DNA of 62,000 bases from Membranipora membranacea (Eukaryota; Bryozoa; Gymnolaemata; Cheilostomatida; Membraniporidae), in the NCBI GenBank assembly GCA_914767715.1, contig OU612066.1:5001-67000 (forward strand), given 5' to 3'. The notes beneath the pieces were generated by a model, which saw only the letters and a program-made list of their open reading frames with translations, was not told the DNA's origin and made no database searches. This document shows, in pieces, positions 45,595 through 55,137 of this stretch. A program made the translations under genes and the position numbers. Within the stretch, counting starts at the first letter, position 1. Each line of letters begins with the position of its first letter.

Positions 45595-46002
45595 TGCTCT
45601 AAGGAAATTTGCGTGTATCTGGATATCTGTGGGGTGTTATTATCGTGCCGAAGTGCTCTTCATGTATTGTATTGTATGTCAAGTTGTGTTCTTTGATCTT
45701 ATAGTTAGCGTGAAAGAGTGCTTTGTGAGTTGGATCGTAAGATGGTGAGATGGAAATAATGGAAAGAGCGAGCTGTTGTTAATGCTTCTATTCTTCTCTA
45801 TTCCACGTTCACAACTGACAGTTAAAATGATGTGGCAAAAATACATTAATGATGAATCATCTATTAGTTAGAAATGCTGGGTGCCTGGTCTTTGATTGAA
45901 AAGGAATGGTTACCATATTAATATCTCATCACAACCAGTGTAATTAAAATGTCAACGTGGTTACATTTAGGAAACCAATAATGTCATTTTACGGATATAA
46001 CA
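45595..46002 (-). repeat. 3' LTR (408 bp)
   Basis: Identical in length to the other LTR, with differences such as GCCGAAG/GCCAAAG and GTTCTTTG/GTTTTTTG. The purine-rich AAAAGCTGGG (minus strand) just outside its inner edge, about 46008-46017, is a candidate polypurine tract. Confidence 0.93.
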
Positions 46003-46535
46003 TACACCCAGCTTTTAAAACATGAGCGTCCTCGCTCATCCAAATCTTAAAATTACCAATGCGCAAAATATTCATATTCTTTATATGTAAATGTACGATA
46101 GTTTAAAAAAAAGTCCATAAAATCAACATTAAGACAAAAAATAACAACACAATATAAATCTCCGAGTATACTCTATTCCTCAGCTCAGTATGTATAGTCG
46201 CTCGTGGCTATGAAGTTGTATTCATCAATATCCGTTATTCGCTCCACAAGATGACAACCATAGTACAACGGATGGCGTCACTGACTGGTTTTTGTCCACA
46301 CCTGGGACCGCAGCAATATTATTCACCCTTGCGCTTGGGCAACCAGTTTAAATCATGCTGTTTCTTTCAGATGGCCAGCATATCATTATACCATCCCTCC
46401 GGATCTGAAGCAGTGAGCGGTTGCTTACAGATTGAGGATTCCGTGGCAGCGTAATAATTATTTAAATAGTCACTATCCAGACAGTTTAGGTAATAGCAGT
46501 AGTGTCGTAAGATTAATTGTGTGAAGATAATATTG
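46003..46535 (-). other. Internal region downstream of gag, no pol
   Basis: About 530 bp between the gag stop and the 3' LTR with no RT, integrase or protease words in any frame. Confidence 0.7.
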
Positions 46536-48002
46536 TCATGATGTGTTGTCTGGCTGTTGTGCATTAGCCCTTGCCTGGGCCTGAGCTTGGCTAGCTACTA
46601 AGGATTTAAGAGCAGCTACCTCCTTTTTCAAGGAGTCCATCGAGCCACCCTGACCATGACCTACAGCCGCAACCAGCTTAGTGCTGGCCCGCCTATCGTT
46701 AGCCATTTTATGGTCAACGTCTTCGATTTTGGCTGCTTCCTTCCTAGCAGCTTCCAAGCTCTTTGGCCTCTTCTTTAACAACGCCCTTTTCAGCTCTGGT
46801 TTTAGCCCATTCACAAAGGCTTGCACCAGAATAGAGTCTTTGTGGGTGGCTGACAGGTCAGGCCACAAAGAATTGGCGGCTTCCATAAAACAACCATAAT
46901 ATTCCAGCACGGAGGTTCTGTTGTCCTGTTTAACATCCCAGATCAGGGTCCCACTGTCCATGAATTCTCCAGTCAGGGCAGCCTTCAACTTGATGAAGCT
47001 GTTTCCCAGAGCTGGGTTGTTGTTGACCACTGACCTGTAGACCTGGTAGGCCCCACCCTCCAAAGCATCTGGCAAGTGGTTGGCCAGCTGACTATCATTC
47101 AGTTGCATCTTATTGATGCTCTTCTCCCATTTCTCTAAGAAACTCACCCAGTTCTCACCAGGGTTTCCTTTAAATGAGATGGTGGGAGCTGTGTCTCTGA
47201 TATAGACTGGACCTCCAGTCGTACAGCTAGCACTACCACTGCTAAATGGAGAGGACGGTGCCTGTTGTGTAGGTATCCAATTAGGGGGTAATTGGATAGT
47301 ATTCGTGGTCTGAGGGGTCAGTGATGGTTGTAATTGTGTTGTGTGGACAGTTGGTCGTTGAATTTGGTTGGGTAAAGCCTGATTCTGGGGGGCGATTGGT
47401 TGTTGGAATTGGTTAGGGATATCCTGTTGCTGGGGTATGGCTGGGAAATTCTGAATTTGAGGCGGTAATTGGGTTTGCATGTGAGCAGCTAATTGCCCTT
47501 GGAGATTAGCCGGTAAAGCTGCCCAAAACTGCGCAAAGTCGTACGGAATAGGTTGTGTAGGTGCTGGCTGCGGAGGGGCAGGTGCTCTGATAGCGTTATG
47601 GTTTTGAAGTCTAGGTCTTACTACGAATCCTGGTGGTAATTGTGGTTGGGGAATTGGTGGCAAATGTCGTTGTTGGGCTGGTGGATGTGCAGGTCGTGGC
47701 GGTTGCTGCTGTTGAGGGGGTGGTGCCTGGTGTACAGGTCTAAGAAGCCACCCTCCCTCAACATCAGCATCGCCGTTTACTGCATTTCTACCATCAGCCT
47801 CAGCAGCAGCAGGTCTATCTGCTGGTTCCTGTTGGAATTGGCCGTCTCCCATTTCCGGAGGTCTTAACACAACGCGATCACGGTTAATAGCAGTTTCTAA
47901 ATTTTCAAGGTTTCTTTGCTCTTGTAAATCATTTACATCCTCATCAAGCCCTGTGGCTGCATCCACACGTTCAATACTAGTATTGGATGAATGATCCGAC
48001 AT
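46536..48002 (-). CDS. Gag-like protein of the gag-only LTR element (488 aa)
   Basis: Intact 488-residue frame. Residues 1-85 are acidic. Residues about 85-265 are Pro/Gln-rich (QAPPPQQQQPPRPAHPPAQQ) and contain GGWLLRP. Residues about 275-440 form a Ty3/retrotransposon capsid-like domain (TISFKGNPGENWVSFLEKWE, DALEGGAYQVYRSV, DSGTLIWDVKQDNRTSVLEY, FVNGLKPELKRALLKKRP). The C-terminus is a predicted coiled coil (SLKKEVAALKSLVASQAQAQ) with no zinc knuckle. Gag would assemble the particle that packages the element RNA. Intactness with near-identical LTRs suggests selection or recent activity. Confidence 0.87.
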   Translation of the reverse strand: MSDHSSNTSIERVDAATGLDEDVNDLQEQRNLENLETAINRDRVVLRPPEMGDGQFQQEPADRPAAAEADGRNAVNGDADVEGGWLLRPVHQAPPPQQQQPPRPAHPPAQQRHLPPIPQPQLPPGFVVRPRLQNHNAIRAPAPPQPAPTQPIPYDFAQFWAALPANLQGQLAAHMQTQLPPQIQNFPAIPQQQDIPNQFQQPIAPQNQALPNQIQRPTVHTTQLQPSLTPQTTNTIQLPPNWIPTQQAPSSPFSSGSASCTTGGPVYIRDTAPTISFKGNPGENWVSFLEKWEKSINKMQLNDSQLANHLPDALEGGAYQVYRSVVNNNPALGNSFIKLKAALTGEFMDSGTLIWDVKQDNRTSVLEYYGCFMEAANSLWPDLSATHKDSILVQAFVNGLKPELKRALLKKRPKSLEAARKEAAKIEDVDHKMANDRRASTKLVAAVGHGQGGSMDSLKKEVAALKSLVASQAQAQARANAQQPDNTS

Positions 48003-48700
48003 GTTGATAAGAAATTATTTAATATCTCTCCTACTTGTTATCTGAGCAGATGATCAAATCAAGTGTCAATTAGTGAAACGCAACAGGATTCAGTTTGTTT
48101 TGGTATTATCAGCAATACTAGTCTACTCTAATGATGTTAGAACGGTGACCTTGGTTAGGTAAAATGGATGTATATAAACCACAAGAATAAGTAGCAAATA
48201 ACACGTGTTTACTAACAAGAGCCTTAAGTAGGTCAATCACAATTTTTAGTTTATGATGACAACGATTAATTGCCTCCCAGGATTCAACTCAGAATTCTGG
48301 TATTTCTAAATGATAGCCAGTGTATTACTGTAGTATGTCTACTATGTCTTTCACTGTACTACTAATCTTGTCAAAACTGTGACAGATTCGATGTAAACCA
48401 CCAGTCTATTGTGGTTACAATTACTAACTGATCTGTTTTTAATGCGTCGCTAATTGTCAGTGGTGGCCTAACCACTTTAATTCCACCCAGGAACAAATTA
48501 ATGAACTCCTGTGAATTGTGACCTGATTAGACGACAAGCATAAAAACAAGGCGCGATCAGTAAACTATAGTATATGTTACGTATAAATTTCCCTCACAAG
48601 GGATATGGTACCAAACAGCAGACTAAACAGTCTGAAAAAATCACTCGCCGTGAGAAATTAAAACTAAACTCAAACTAGTCTTAAAAAATGGCAGCGAAAT

Positions 48701-48717
48701 CGATTGCAGCTCCACCA
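48701..48717 (-). promoter_or_regulatory. Candidate primer-binding site
   Basis: TGGTGGAGCTGCAATCG on minus, 3 nt inside the 5' LTR. The TGG start fits pairing to a tRNA 3' CCA end; which tRNA is not determined. Confidence 0.5.
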
Positions 48718-48720
48718 ATT

Positions 48721-49128
48721 TGCTCTAAGGAAATTTGCGTGTATCTGGATATCTGTGGGGTGTTATTATCGTGCCAAAGTGCTCTTCATGTATTGTATTG
48801 TATGTCAAGTTGTGTTTTTTGATCTTATAGTTAGCGTGAAAGAGTGCTTTCTGAGTTGGATCGTAAGATGGTGAGATGGAAATAATGGAAAGAGCGAGCT
48901 GTTGTTAATGCTTCTATTCTTCTCTATTCCACGTTCACAACTGACAGTTAAAATGATGTGGCAAAAATACATTAATGATGAATCATCTATTAGTTAGAAA
49001 TGCTGGGTGCCTGGTCTTTGATTGAAAAGGAATGGTTACCATAGTAATATCTCATCACAACCAGTGTAATTAAAATGTCAACGTGGTTACATTTAGGAAA
49101 CCAATAATGTCATTTTACGGATATAACA
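48721..49128 (-). repeat. 5' LTR (408 bp)
   Basis: Begins TGTTATATCC on minus and ends ..AGAGCA. Should contain promoter and R region; no core element could be assigned by eye. Confidence 0.93.
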
Positions 49129-49132
49129 CAGT

Positions 49133-49487
49133 TCTTGGACTTTGAAGCCTTGGTTGGTAAGATAGATTGGGTGGTGACAATCAGAACAGCTCACATGACA
49201 GACACCTCTCCTCTGCATATATCTTTTCCAAGGTGGCTCTATGTTGAGAGTGACTGATGGTGATAACATTAAAAAGGTCACCTTTCAGTGCTCAGGCCAG
49301 TGAGTGATCCTCTAACCTCAAAGTCAGGCCTAGGACCCAATTATCAGACTCAGCTATCAAGATGGTGCAGACTTAGTTGTTAACAATCATACCTCCAAAC
49401 CCCAAGTTGACTCCAACTCTTTTCCGACTGAGTAGTGTCAGACTATCAAATTCATGAGTTGTGTTCTCATGGCTTCAAAATTTGAAA
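49133..49487. other. Spacer between LTR element and MULE copy B
   Basis: No gene recognised. The 62-codon frame at 49093-49281 overlaps the LTR edge and has no domain. Confidence 0.4.
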
Positions 49488-49493
49488 CTAGCC

Positions 49494-49606
49494 GAGCTGC
49501 GCTACACATAAATTGCCACTAGCCGAGCTGCGCCACATGTAAATTGCATGTAGCCGAGCTGCGCCATTCCCAATTTATTTTCCCATGTGGCGCAGCTCGT
49601 CTGCCG
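49494..49606 (+). repeat. MULE copy B terminal subrepeats
   Basis: TAGCCGAGCTGCGC occurs three times at about 28-32-bp spacing, with AAATTGC spacers, then an inverted GGCGCAGCTCGTC. The outer pair can form a hairpin. They lie at the transposon end and may be transposase-binding sites. Confidence 0.82.
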
Positions 49607-49608
49607 TA

Positions 49609-50571
49609 ATTATCCTTGAATGAAATTACTTGCTTTAGAATATGGCCAAAAGAGAAAAAAAATGCCACACCAGTCATTTAGCTTAATTTTTATTTTCAAT
49701 GTCGCATTCATGTTTCAACTGTCAAACGTATTGCATGATATTTTTTAAGCAAAGAGTAACAGTTTAAAGTATGTTTTTATTTTTGTAAGTTTTCTACCCA
49801 TTCATAAACAGGGGACAACCTCTACAATCTATGTGTGGTCTATAGCTGGAATGCAAAATACAAAAATTAATCTGATAGCCAATGAAATTGCTGGGTCTAT
49901 TTGGTTACCTGTATTCAGCCAATCGTCGCAATGGGTCTAAATAATTGAGTTGGAAAAAGCAAAATGTTTAAATGTGGCCAATCAGGAGATAGCTATCACT
50001 TGAATATAGACTTGTTTTGCAGTCTTTATCAATCGTAATATATTGGGTCTAGTTTTTTCTGGGTCTAGTTTGCAGTGGGTCTAATTTGTATTGGGTTCAC
50101 TGAACTCAATCGTACAATTCAATGATTGGGTTTTTTGTTTGGGTTTAATTTGTTATGGGTCTATCTGCATGGGTCTAATTGTCGCAATACCTGTGATAGC
50201 TATCTCCTGATTGGCCTTGGCCACATTTACACATTTTGCTTTTTCCAACCCAATTATTTAGACCCATTGCAATGATTGGCTGAATACAGGTAACCAAATC
50301 AGATTAATTTTTGTATTTTGCATTCCAGCTATAGACCACACATAGATTGTAGAGGTTGTCCCCTGTTTATGAATGGGTAGAAAACTTACAAAAATAAAAA
50401 CATACTTAAAATTAAAACTGTTACTCTTTGCTTAAAAAATATCATGCGATACGTTTGACAGTTGAAACATGAATGCGGCATTGAAAACAAAAATTAAGCT
50501 AAATGACTGGTGTGGCATTCTTTTTCTCTTTTGGCCATATGTTAAAACAAGTAATTTCATTCAAGGATAAT
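49609..50571. mobile_element. 963-bp foldback (long inverted repeat) element
   Basis: Begins ATTATCCTTGAATGAAATTA and ends with its complement. The arms match for roughly 400 bp with few differences, around a centre of GGGTCTA(A/G)TTT repeats. There is no ORF. MULE copy A has no such sequence at the matching place (about 30684-30692), so it is a real insertion. A diverged relative begins at about 61650. No clear target duplication could be read. Confidence 0.88.
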
Positions 50572-50683
50572 GTTATTATCATAATAATATTGATATTTAT
50601 TAAAGGTGGTCGATTGGATATTGATGAGCATGCTGTTAGGTACTGGTGAGTGTACGGCTTGTATTTCAATAATTATATTTTTT

Positions 50684-50997
50684 AATTCATCAATCAATCC
50701 TGTTTGTGAAGTTTATAATGAAGACTATGTTTATTGGTTCAAGTATCACCAAAGCACACCAATGACTCATAGTATAAGTACAAGGTATAAATAAACATTT
50801 GCAAGAATATACCAACCACATTACAAATAAGCAAGGCAAGTGGCAACCCTCTTAGTCAGGTTATGCCAATTCAAGAATGCCACAAAAAGACAACCGCTTT
50901 GGGTTAAATCATTGACCTCTTTTCGAGATCTTCTTTTGAAGCCATACAAGGCATTGACCTCTTTTCGAGATCTTCTTTTGAAGCCATACAAGGCATT
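50684..50997 (-). repeat. Ngaro B2 terminal repeat
   Basis: Outer 3' repeat; same as 51712-52025 (offset 1028 bp). Starts AATTCATCAATCAATCCTG on plus. Confidence 0.93.
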
Positions 50998-51290
50998 GAT
51001 CTCTTTTCGAGATCTTTTTATTTTATTTAGCCATACAAGGCATTGACCTCTTTTCGAGATCTTCTTAGGAGCCACACAAGGCATTGACCTCTTTTCGAGA
51101 TCTTTTTATTTTTTAGCCATACAAGGCATTGACCTCTTTTCGAGACCTTTTTATTTTTTTAGCCATACAAGGCATTGACCTCTTTTCGAGATCTTTTTAT
51201 TATTTTAGCCATACAAGGCATTAACCTCTTTTCGAGATCTTCTTAGGAGCCACATAAGGCATTGACCTCTTCTCGAGATCTTCTTTCCAT
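50905..51290. repeat. 42-bp tandem array in Ngaro 3' region
   Basis: Unit CATTGACCTCTTTTCGAGAT plus a 22-base remainder ending CATACAAGG, about nine copies with variable T-rich or GAGCCACA joins. B1 has only two units, so B2 has expanded or B1 contracted outside the shared repeat. Confidence 0.9.
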
Positions 51291-51468
51291 TTTGAGGTTT
51301 GACTGATAGACTATAAGATGCCAGTATTTTCTTGAGCTGACACTTGTTGACCGAACGTGTAGTTGGGAGCTCACTAATTACTCTGGCTTAGTTCTTAGAT
51401 CTGAAACCAGAAAGGAATAACGAGAGCAACACAGTAATGACGGAGGTAAGGAAGGGGTGGTGGTGGGT

Positions 51469-51707
51469 AGTTCACAGTCTCAAGGCTAGCAACCAAAGGA
51501 TTGATGAGTTTAAGTCTCCCACAATTCAATACAAAGTGATCACATGACTTCCTTGTTGTCAGATCAGTACTTTATAAAACACGTTGGAGTTGTCGGGGCT
51601 TGTTGGGAGGGCCAGACGACTCTAACTATTGGAGCTGCGCTGAGATACTTGAGCATTTGTTTTGGATTAATTTCAGTCTAAAAAACAACTTTAGGAAAGT
51701 TTGATTT
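51469..51707 (-). repeat. Ngaro A2 repeat
   Basis: Matches A1 (56512-56750) at a constant offset of 5043 bp. It joins B1 at a T run, the expected B1-A2 junction that templates circle formation. Confidence 0.93.
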
Positions 51708-51711
51708 TTTT

Positions 51712-52025
51712 AATTCATCAATCAATCCTGTTTGTGAAGTTTATAATGAAGACTATGTTTATTGGTTCAAGTATCACCAAAGCACACCAATGACTCATAG
51801 TATAAGTACAAGGTATAAATAAACATTTGCAAGAATATACCAACCACATTACAAATAAGCAAGGCAAGTGGCAACCCTCTTAGTCAGGTTATGCCAATTC
51901 AAGAATGCCACAAAAAGACAACCGCTTTGGGTTAAATCATTGACCTCTTTTCGAGATCTTCTTTTGAAGCCATACAAGGCATTGACCTCTTTTCGAGATC
52001 TTCTTTTGAAGCCATACAAGGCATT
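51712..52025 (-). repeat. Ngaro B1 repeat
   Basis: Internal B copy, identical by eye to B2. Followed upstream (to 52334) by untranslated sequence carrying a GATTAGGACC motif at 52166-52175. Confidence 0.93.
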
Positions 52026-52334
52026 AACTATTCTCCATTTTGAGAATTCTACAAATCCCAGCGGATCTGAGTACGAGCAACGGTATTAAAAGTTGATCAG
52101 ATAGAATTACCGACATTTTCCTGTGATGTGAAGCGTATATCCCTTCTGTTATTCGGAAAGAGTGATGATTAGGACCGCTCACTCTTTCCTCTGGTTTTAT
52201 TCTTAGCGAACTAAAATATATTACAATAAGAGCATGTTAGAACTAAAGGTTTTTTAGTCATTGTGCGAAAATCAGATGCCAAAAATCTGAGAACGCATTA
52301 TCACCAAAATTGCGTGCTCTGATTTTCGCCACAA

Positions 52335-53225
52335 TTAGGGCTTAACATAGACAAGATACGCATTGGATTTCCAGCGGCCAAAAGCTTTGAGTTTGGCATC
52401 GGTTAAACCTTGGCCGGCATACCAAGTTGCCCCCCCTCGGCGAAATGAATGTAAGGTTAGTCTGGACTTGATTCCAGCGTCGGCCACACACCGTTGTAGC
52501 CAAGAATGGGCCTCAGCGCGTGAACAATGGAATAAGACAATGCTCCCTTCCTGCTGTGCGATGCCTGAATTGGCCGACAAGTATGATTGCAACAGTAGGA
52601 CCGGGCAAATATCCAAAAAGAGCTTCCTTTCTACTGTTATTGTAGTACTACCTGAGGAGTGCTTGAATGATGAGAAAGTTATTTTAATTTTTTTTTGTCT
52701 TACTCGGCTAGACGATCTCCTTAGTTGATGTTCTGGAGTGGTACTAGTATGATAAGCCTCCGATGGGCGTAACAATGCAAAGAATGACAATGCAAACATA
52801 GCTTTTATCATGAGTGCCTGTTGAGGGCTGAATAACTTATCTGCAGAGTTACATATTTTTTGGAGTTGTCTGACCTTTACCACATGGTTTGGCCTGATAG
52901 CTATTGAATCATTTCTGCGGCGCACACCCTTCAACAGTAACTGTAGCCTAGGGGTGTCAAAGCTAATTTCGATATAGTTAGAATTGCAATGATGACGGAC
53001 TGCAGACAACGCAGATCGAATTGTACTGGCCTTCATGCCTTTCTTAGCAAGGTGAGCAACGTAAAGTTCTATAGTTTTAGCGGAAAACTTATCTTTTATT
53101 TTGTGCTCTTTACAGAAGTCTGATAGGCCTTTAACTGCCAAGCTGTACGATCTTCTTGTGGTGGGTGCGACTGAGTTGTGTATCAAGTTATTAGCTGTAG
53201 CCTGAAGTTCTTGCAAGCCTGACAA
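52335..53225 (-). CDS. Ngaro tyrosine recombinase (296 aa)
   Basis: Intact frame. Residues 1-100 are a core-binding, SAM-like DNA-binding domain (RRSYSLAVKGLSDFCKEHKI, STIRSALSAVRHHC). The catalytic set is present: Arg 153 in LLRPSE, His 259 and Arg 262 in HSFRRGG, Trp 285 in GRWKSNAY, and nucleophile Tyr 293 (or 290). The enzyme cuts and rejoins DNA through a 3'-phosphotyrosine and inserts the circular element copy. The ATG lies 12 bases after the RT stop, so translation may be coupled. Confidence 0.95.
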   Translation of the reverse strand: MSGLQELQATANNLIHNSVAPTTRRSYSLAVKGLSDFCKEHKIKDKFSAKTIELYVAHLAKKGMKASTIRSALSAVRHHCNSNYIEISFDTPRLQLLLKGVRRRNDSIAIRPNHVVKVRQLQKICNSADKLFSPQQALMIKAMFALSFFALLRPSEAYHTSTTPEHQLRRSSSRVRQKKIKITFSSFKHSSGSTTITVERKLFLDICPVLLLQSYLSANSGIAQQEGSIVLFHCSRAEAHSWLQRCVADAGIKSRLTLHSFRRGGATWYAGQGLTDAKLKAFGRWKSNAYLVYVKP

Positions 53226-53237
53226 AAGAAAGGTTTT

Positions 53238-54875
53238 TTAGTGTAGCAGCTTCTGTGACTTTATGCAGGCTGGGGTTAGATGGACAGGGATTTTGTATTC
53301 GGTGTTGCTGGCGTAAAAACTGATACCACAATCCAAATTTCTTGATAGCTTATCTGCTATGACGTTCAAACTACCGGCTATGTGGCGCACTCGCAAAACA
53401 ATATTGTGAGTCATACAAAACAAGGCCAAATCTTTCAGTAGGGTGTTGATCATATTCTCTTTAGAGAAGAATGTGTTGATCATGGCCACCAGAGCTTGAT
53501 TGTCAGTCTGAATAGAGAGTATCGTATCACTTATCTTGTCGCCCCAGAGCTTAATGGCAATGTAGATGGGAATCAGTTCCAAGAGAGCGATATTCTGTTT
53601 TGACCACCATTCATCTTGCCAAACTCCGTTGAACCACCAGTTGTCGAACACACATCCATAGCCAACCGATCCTGAGGCGTCTGATATGATAGAATGTGAG
53701 GCTTCCTGAGATCCTGCAAAAATGAATTTAAATGGTTTTCCTTCCGGTTGAGACAGGAAGGACCGCCACACACGCAGATCTGCACGAACGTTTTCATTTA
53801 ATCTGCGCTGTGCCCACTTGTTTGATGATAGGATACCAGATAGGTTTTGGTATAATCCCGCCAACAGCGCCTTTCCGGGTAAAAAGGTGGCACAAAGAAA
53901 TGTGAGTTTACCAACCAGTTTCTGTATAGAGTGAACACGGTGCCCCTTCTTCGCAATAAAGTTAGTAATTTCCCTTTCATACTTTTCTCTTTTTGACAAA
54001 GGCACAAAGAATGACAGGTGACAGCTATCGATACCCAGTCCTAGGAACTCTATGTGGGTGCAGGGTAGCACAGTCTTTTGTGGGCTGACCGGGAAACCTA
54101 AATACTCTAGCCATGAGAGAAATTCTGACAATGCCTCTTGACATCGCTGATGGCTCGACGCCAGTATCAAAAAGTCATCGATGTAATTGAACATTTCACA
54201 GTCTGGGTGGGTTTTCTCAAATAACCAAGCAAGGCTGTTTGATATGGCTTGGAATATAGCGCATGATGTGCTCAGGCCCATGGGCAAACATATATCGATT
54301 AACAACTTATCTTCAAATTGCATCCCCAGATATCTCCAGTCTTCTTTGTTTATCGGGCAGCACCGATACGCATCTGCTAGGTCGATCTTCGCCATGAAGG
54401 TTGGGGCCTTCTCTTTCTCTTGTCTTCTTGACAGCGATTCTGCCACCTGCATAACATTACAGTAGCTCACACCTTTAAGTTCATTGGGAATATTATCATT
54501 GACAGATGTGCCATAAGGTTTACTCAGATCATGAATGAGGCGAAACTTTCCCGGAGTGCTCTTTGGAATAGCATATAAAGGAGCATATGATGCCATTGGT
54601 AGTGGTGAAGCATTGTATGGCCCTAAGATGCGACCTTGCTGCAGCTCACTGTTTAGCTTTTCAATGACTATCTCGCGGTTCCTAGCTGGTTTTTTGTCTA
54701 GGGTTACATTATTGACAGGAATAGAGTTTACAGAAGGCACCCCGATGCGAAATCCCTTCTTGAAACCCGACACAATGAAGTCCCTGTTAGGATAGCCTTT
54801 TAAACAGTTCCACAATCTGTTGGAGCTGACTGGTGTTACGATTCCCGCATCAGCTATTGATTTTACATTTTGCAC
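53238..54875 (-). CDS. Ngaro reverse transcriptase and RNase H (545 aa)
   Basis: Intact frame. RT motifs: SYAPLYAIPKSTPGKFRLIH, motif A KIDLADAYR (Asp 165), LPMGLSTSCAIFQ, catalytic NYIDDFLI (residues 230-237), and FLGLGIDS. RNase H: IISDASGSVGYGCVF, a Glu in NIALLELIPIY, and IQTDNQALVAMIN, ending near SLNVIADKLSR. This is the DIRS-type RT/RNase H. No methyltransferase domain follows, which fits Ngaro rather than DIRS1. An acceptor-like TTTCTATTTTTAG lies about 12 bases upstream of the ATG. Confidence 0.95.
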   Translation of the reverse strand: MQNVKSIADAGIVTPVSSNRLWNCLKGYPNRDFIVSGFKKGFRIGVPSVNSIPVNNVTLDKKPARNREIVIEKLNSELQQGRILGPYNASPLPMASYAPLYAIPKSTPGKFRLIHDLSKPYGTSVNDNIPNELKGVSYCNVMQVAESLSRRQEKEKAPTFMAKIDLADAYRCCPINKEDWRYLGMQFEDKLLIDICLPMGLSTSCAIFQAISNSLAWLFEKTHPDCEMFNYIDDFLILASSHQRCQEALSEFLSWLEYLGFPVSPQKTVLPCTHIEFLGLGIDSCHLSFFVPLSKREKYEREITNFIAKKGHRVHSIQKLVGKLTFLCATFLPGKALLAGLYQNLSGILSSNKWAQRRLNENVRADLRVWRSFLSQPEGKPFKFIFAGSQEASHSIISDASGSVGYGCVFDNWWFNGVWQDEWWSKQNIALLELIPIYIAIKLWGDKISDTILSIQTDNQALVAMINTFFSKENMINTLLKDLALFCMTHNIVLRVRHIAGSLNVIADKLSRNLDCGISFYASNTEYKIPVHLTPACIKSQKLLH

Positions 54876-55137
54876 TAATTCTAAAAATAGAAATTGTAAA
54901 TAATGTTAGCTATCATTAAATACAGTAGTCACAAGGTTGTCATTGAAAAAGGCAAGTGGGTGATTAGGACCTTCCGCACTCGCTGATTCAATTCTATTTT
55001 GTTCAGACTATTTATGCACAGACACAGCCGTATAATTGAACTGAACTGGCTAACACAAAACATAGATAGCAGTCAACAATAAATAGTAAATAATAACATT
55101 GGTCACTGCACAATACAAACAGCTCTGGTGGCCATGA
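54876..55137 (-). other. Ngaro spacer between ORF1 and RT
   Basis: Contains GATTAGGACCTTCCGCACTC (54962-54981), a motif also present upstream of ORF1, and a pyrimidine tract ending TTTTAG before the RT start. Confidence 0.7.

Larger units (their letters stand above)
45595..49128 (-). mobile_element. Complete non-autonomous LTR retrotransposon carrying only gag
   Basis: Two 408-bp direct repeats (45595-46002 and 48721-49128) start TG and end CA. They are flanked by CAGT (45591-45594, 49129-49132) and differ at only about four positions, so insertion is recent. Between them lie a gag-like ORF on minus and a primer-binding-site candidate beside the right LTR. There is no protease, RT or integrase. 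This is the layout of gag-only (TR-GAG type) non-autonomous elements, which must be mobilised by another element's pol. Confidence 0.93.
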
